Assembly: GCF_003626575.1 (NCBI RefSeq)
Contig: NZ_RBDY01000038.1
Location: 1 to 62,136 of the forward strand
Direction: 5' to 3'
Source of the DNA: Streptomyces radicis
GTDB taxonomy: Bacteria; Actinomycetota; Actinomycetes; Streptomycetales; Streptomycetaceae
Length of the DNA stretch: 62,136 nucleotides
In this document: piece by piece, positions 60,699 to 62,136 of the stretch
Layout: each line of letters starts with the position of its first letter
How positions within the stretch are numbered: position 1 is the first letter of the stretch
Program-made: the position numbers and the translations under genes
The notes under the pieces: generated by a model
The model's database searches: none
Told to the model about the DNA's origin: nothing
Seen by the model: only the letters and a program-made list of their open reading frames with translations

Positions 60699-61922
60699 AT
60701 GGGCAGACATTCGCATCCGCACCCCCACACCCCCGCCGAAGGACCGAGCCGCCGGGCGATGCTCGGCGCCGCGGGCGGGCTGCTGATCGCCGCCGCGGCG
60801 ACCGGCGGCGCGCAGGCGGCCCCCACCAGGACCGCGGCCGCGACGGCCGGTGCCTCGCGCGCCTCGCGGCTGTACGACCCGCTGGCCACCACCCTGGTCC
60901 ACGCCGACATGCACAACCACACCGTGATGTCCGACGGCGACGGCGACCCGGCGCTCGCGTTCGCCTCGATGCGGGACGCGGGCCTCGACGTGGCCGCGCT
61001 CACGGACCACAGCACGCTCTTCTCGATCGAAGGGCTCAGCTCCGCCGAGTGGTCGCGCACCGGCGAGCTCGCCGACGCGGCCGACGACCCGGGGCGTTAC
61101 ACCGCCATCCGCGGCTTCGAGTGGTCGCATCCGCTGCTCGGGCACGCCAACGTGTGGTTCACCGAGGACTGGGTGGACCTGCTCGGCGCGAGCTCGATGG
61201 GCGGCTTCTTCGACTGGCTGGGCGCGCGTCAGGCGATCGCGAGCTTCAACCACCCGGGGCGCGAGATCCTGCGGTTCGACGACTTCGCGCACGACCCGGC
61301 GGCGCACGAGCAGGTGGTCGGCCTCGAGATGTTCAACCGCACCGACGACTACCTCTTCGAGGGCTGGTCCGACGGGCGCAGGTCGCCGCTGGCCGCGTGC
61401 CTCGACGCGGGCTGGCGCACCGGGCTCAGCGGCGTGACCGACGAGCACGGCACGGACTGGGGCTTCCCCGAGGGCAAGGGCCGCAGCGGCCTGTGGGTCA
61501 CCGAGAACACGCGGCAGGGCGTGTTCGAGGCGATGCGCGCCCGGCGCTTCTTCGCCACGCGCCTCTCGGGGCTGCGCCTCGACGCGACCGCGGGGGGCGT
61601 GCGCATGGGCGGGACGCTGCCGCTGGCCGCCGGGGACGTGCCGTTCGTGGTGGACGTGGACCGGGGCCCCGACTGGGTGGGCAAGCCGCTGAACATCCAG
61701 GTGCTGCGGCCAGGCGGCGACGCGCCGACCGTCGTGGACGTGATCGAGACGCAGGCGGGGAGGATCACGGAGTTCACCGTCCCGCTCGACGTGGAGGACG
61801 GCGCGTGGGTCGTGCTGCGCGTCTCCGATCCCGCGCAGGCCAACGGGACGCCGGGACCCGACGGTCACCCGTGCAACGACTGGGGCGTCGCCTACGCGAG
61901 CCCGTGGTGGCTCCAGCCGTGA
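60699..61922 (+). CDS. Tat-exported PHP-domain (CehA-like) metallohydrolase
   Basis: Protein of 407 residues. Signal peptide: SRRAMLGAAGGLLIAAAATGGAQA at about 17-40, with a twin arginine. The PHP motifs are HADMHNHTVMSDGDGDP and ALTDHSTLF; more metal ligands lie in FNHPGREI and VTDEHGTDWGF. The C-terminal ~110 residues form a beta-rich accessory part. Family members are esterases or phosphoesterases, the latter often for phosphate scavenging. GGAG lies 10 bases before the ATG at 60699. It ends near a tandem repeat and an insertion sequence. Confidence 0.88.
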   Translation: MGRHSHPHPHTPAEGPSRRAMLGAAGGLLIAAAATGGAQAAPTRTAAATAGASRASRLYDPLATTLVHADMHNHTVMSDGDGDPALAFASMRDAGLDVAALTDHSTLFSIEGLSSAEWSRTGELADAADDPGRYTAIRGFEWSHPLLGHANVWFTEDWVDLLGASSMGGFFDWLGARQAIASFNHPGREILRFDDFAHDPAAHEQVVGLEMFNRTDDYLFEGWSDGRRSPLAACLDAGWRTGLSGVTDEHGTDWGFPEGKGRSGLWVTENTRQGVFEAMRARRFFATRLSGLRLDATAGGVRMGGTLPLAAGDVPFVVDVDRGPDWVGKPLNIQVLRPGGDAPTVVDVIETQAGRITEFTVPLDVEDGAWVVLRVSDPAQANGTPGPDGHPCNDWGVAYASPWWLQP

Positions 61923-61932
61923 AGGGGTCGGC

Positions 61933-62014
61933 GGTGAACGGTGCGGTGCCGAACGGTGCGGCGGTGAACGGCGCCGGTCCGAACGGTGCCGTGCCGAACG
62001 GCGCGCTCGGCTAG
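61933..62014 (+). repeat. GAACGGTGC-type tandem repeat after the PHP gene
   Basis: Units of about 12-15 bases with the core GAACGG(T/C)GC recur six times. Read in one frame it gives VNGAVPNGAAVNGAGPNGAV, a peptide-like repeat without a ribosome site, ending at a TAG (62012-62014). Probably not coding. It ends just before the insertion sequence. Confidence 0.65.
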
Positions 62015-62097
62015 GGAGCGTATCGAGTCGTGATCAATCTGCGGGATTCTCCCTCACGGTGGGGCCTGGACCGGTAGATCTTCTTGCGTGACGCGAG

Positions 62098-62136
62098 TGC
62101 AACTGACGGACGACGAGTGGGAGTTCATCGGGCCGT
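62098..62136 (+). CDS. IS5-type transposase, first 13 codons
   Basis: GTG start, then VTRVQLTDDEWEFIGP, the standard N-terminus of IS5/IS4-group transposases in actinomycetes. The gene runs off the window. The insertion sequence's left end probably lies at about 62,015-62,097, but no terminal repeat can be proven without the other end. Confidence 0.75.

Noticed and set aside
1..62136. CRISPR array
   Set aside because: No regularly spaced repeat with unique spacers was seen. The short tandem repeats found are contiguous, without spacers.

Overview
The window looks like part of a Streptomyces (or close streptomycete) chromosome. Most of it is very GC-rich, with start/stop-overlapped operons. 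Landmarks include a group 2 sigma factor of the HrdD type, an ergothioneine operon, a galU-moeA-rimJ block, an FxLD lanthipeptide locus and several multi-domain regulators typical of that group. All calls come from reading the sequence; no database search was run.

Region 1 (about 1-12,920) is a defence island of lower GC. By my count, bases 661-720 are about 38% GC. A minus-strand pair encodes an OLD-like ATPase and an HNH nuclease, in the arrangement of Septu (PtuA-PtuB). Next to it are DruE, DruG and DruF candidates on the minus strand and a divergent cytosine-5 methyltransferase (DruM), which together match Druantia type II.

Region 2 (about 13,030-23,170) is an FxLD-family lanthipeptide locus. 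It has a GNAT plus HTH/TPR regulator pair, a remnant of an ATP-binding anti-sigma-like gene, a 59-residue precursor with an FDLD leader motif, a 16-bp hairpin, a full-length LanB dehydratase, a LanC cyclase, an FxLD-system methyltransferase (SpaB-C-like plus PCMT-like domains) and a TPR-like protein. The island ends at the 3' end of a tRNA-Arg(CCU) gene, a common kind of integration site.

Region 3 (about 23,540-50,320) is core chromosome. It holds egtABCD, an M20 amidohydrolase, an FtsW/RodA protein, hrdD behind a SigR-type promoter, a TetR/MFS efflux pair, a P1 peptidase, a truncated AMP-binding protein, mscL, a SAF protein, mtnP with an FmdB/Ruc-like zinc ribbon, a cation/proton antiporter and a penicillin-acylase-family hydrolase. 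Then come 5-FTHF cyclo-ligase, galU, moeA (glp-like), moaC, mog, rimJ and a GlpR-like membrane protein, followed by tRNA-Ala(CGC). Gene order around galU resembles mycobacterial Rv0991c-Rv0996, where the MoeA paralogue and its membrane receptor act in cell division.

Region 4 (about 50,460-62,136) is mixed. It carries a beta-lactamase-like hydrolase, a divergent SDR/TetR pair around two operator palindromes, a VOC protein, a decayed TetR gene, a NACHT NTPase with an N-terminal amyloid-signalling-like motif, an epimerase, two small unknown genes behind promoters matching the PafBC (LexA-independent DNA-damage) motif, a MerR-thioredoxin pair, a HIT protein and a Tat-exported PHP hydrolase. It ends in the first codons of an IS5-type transposase.
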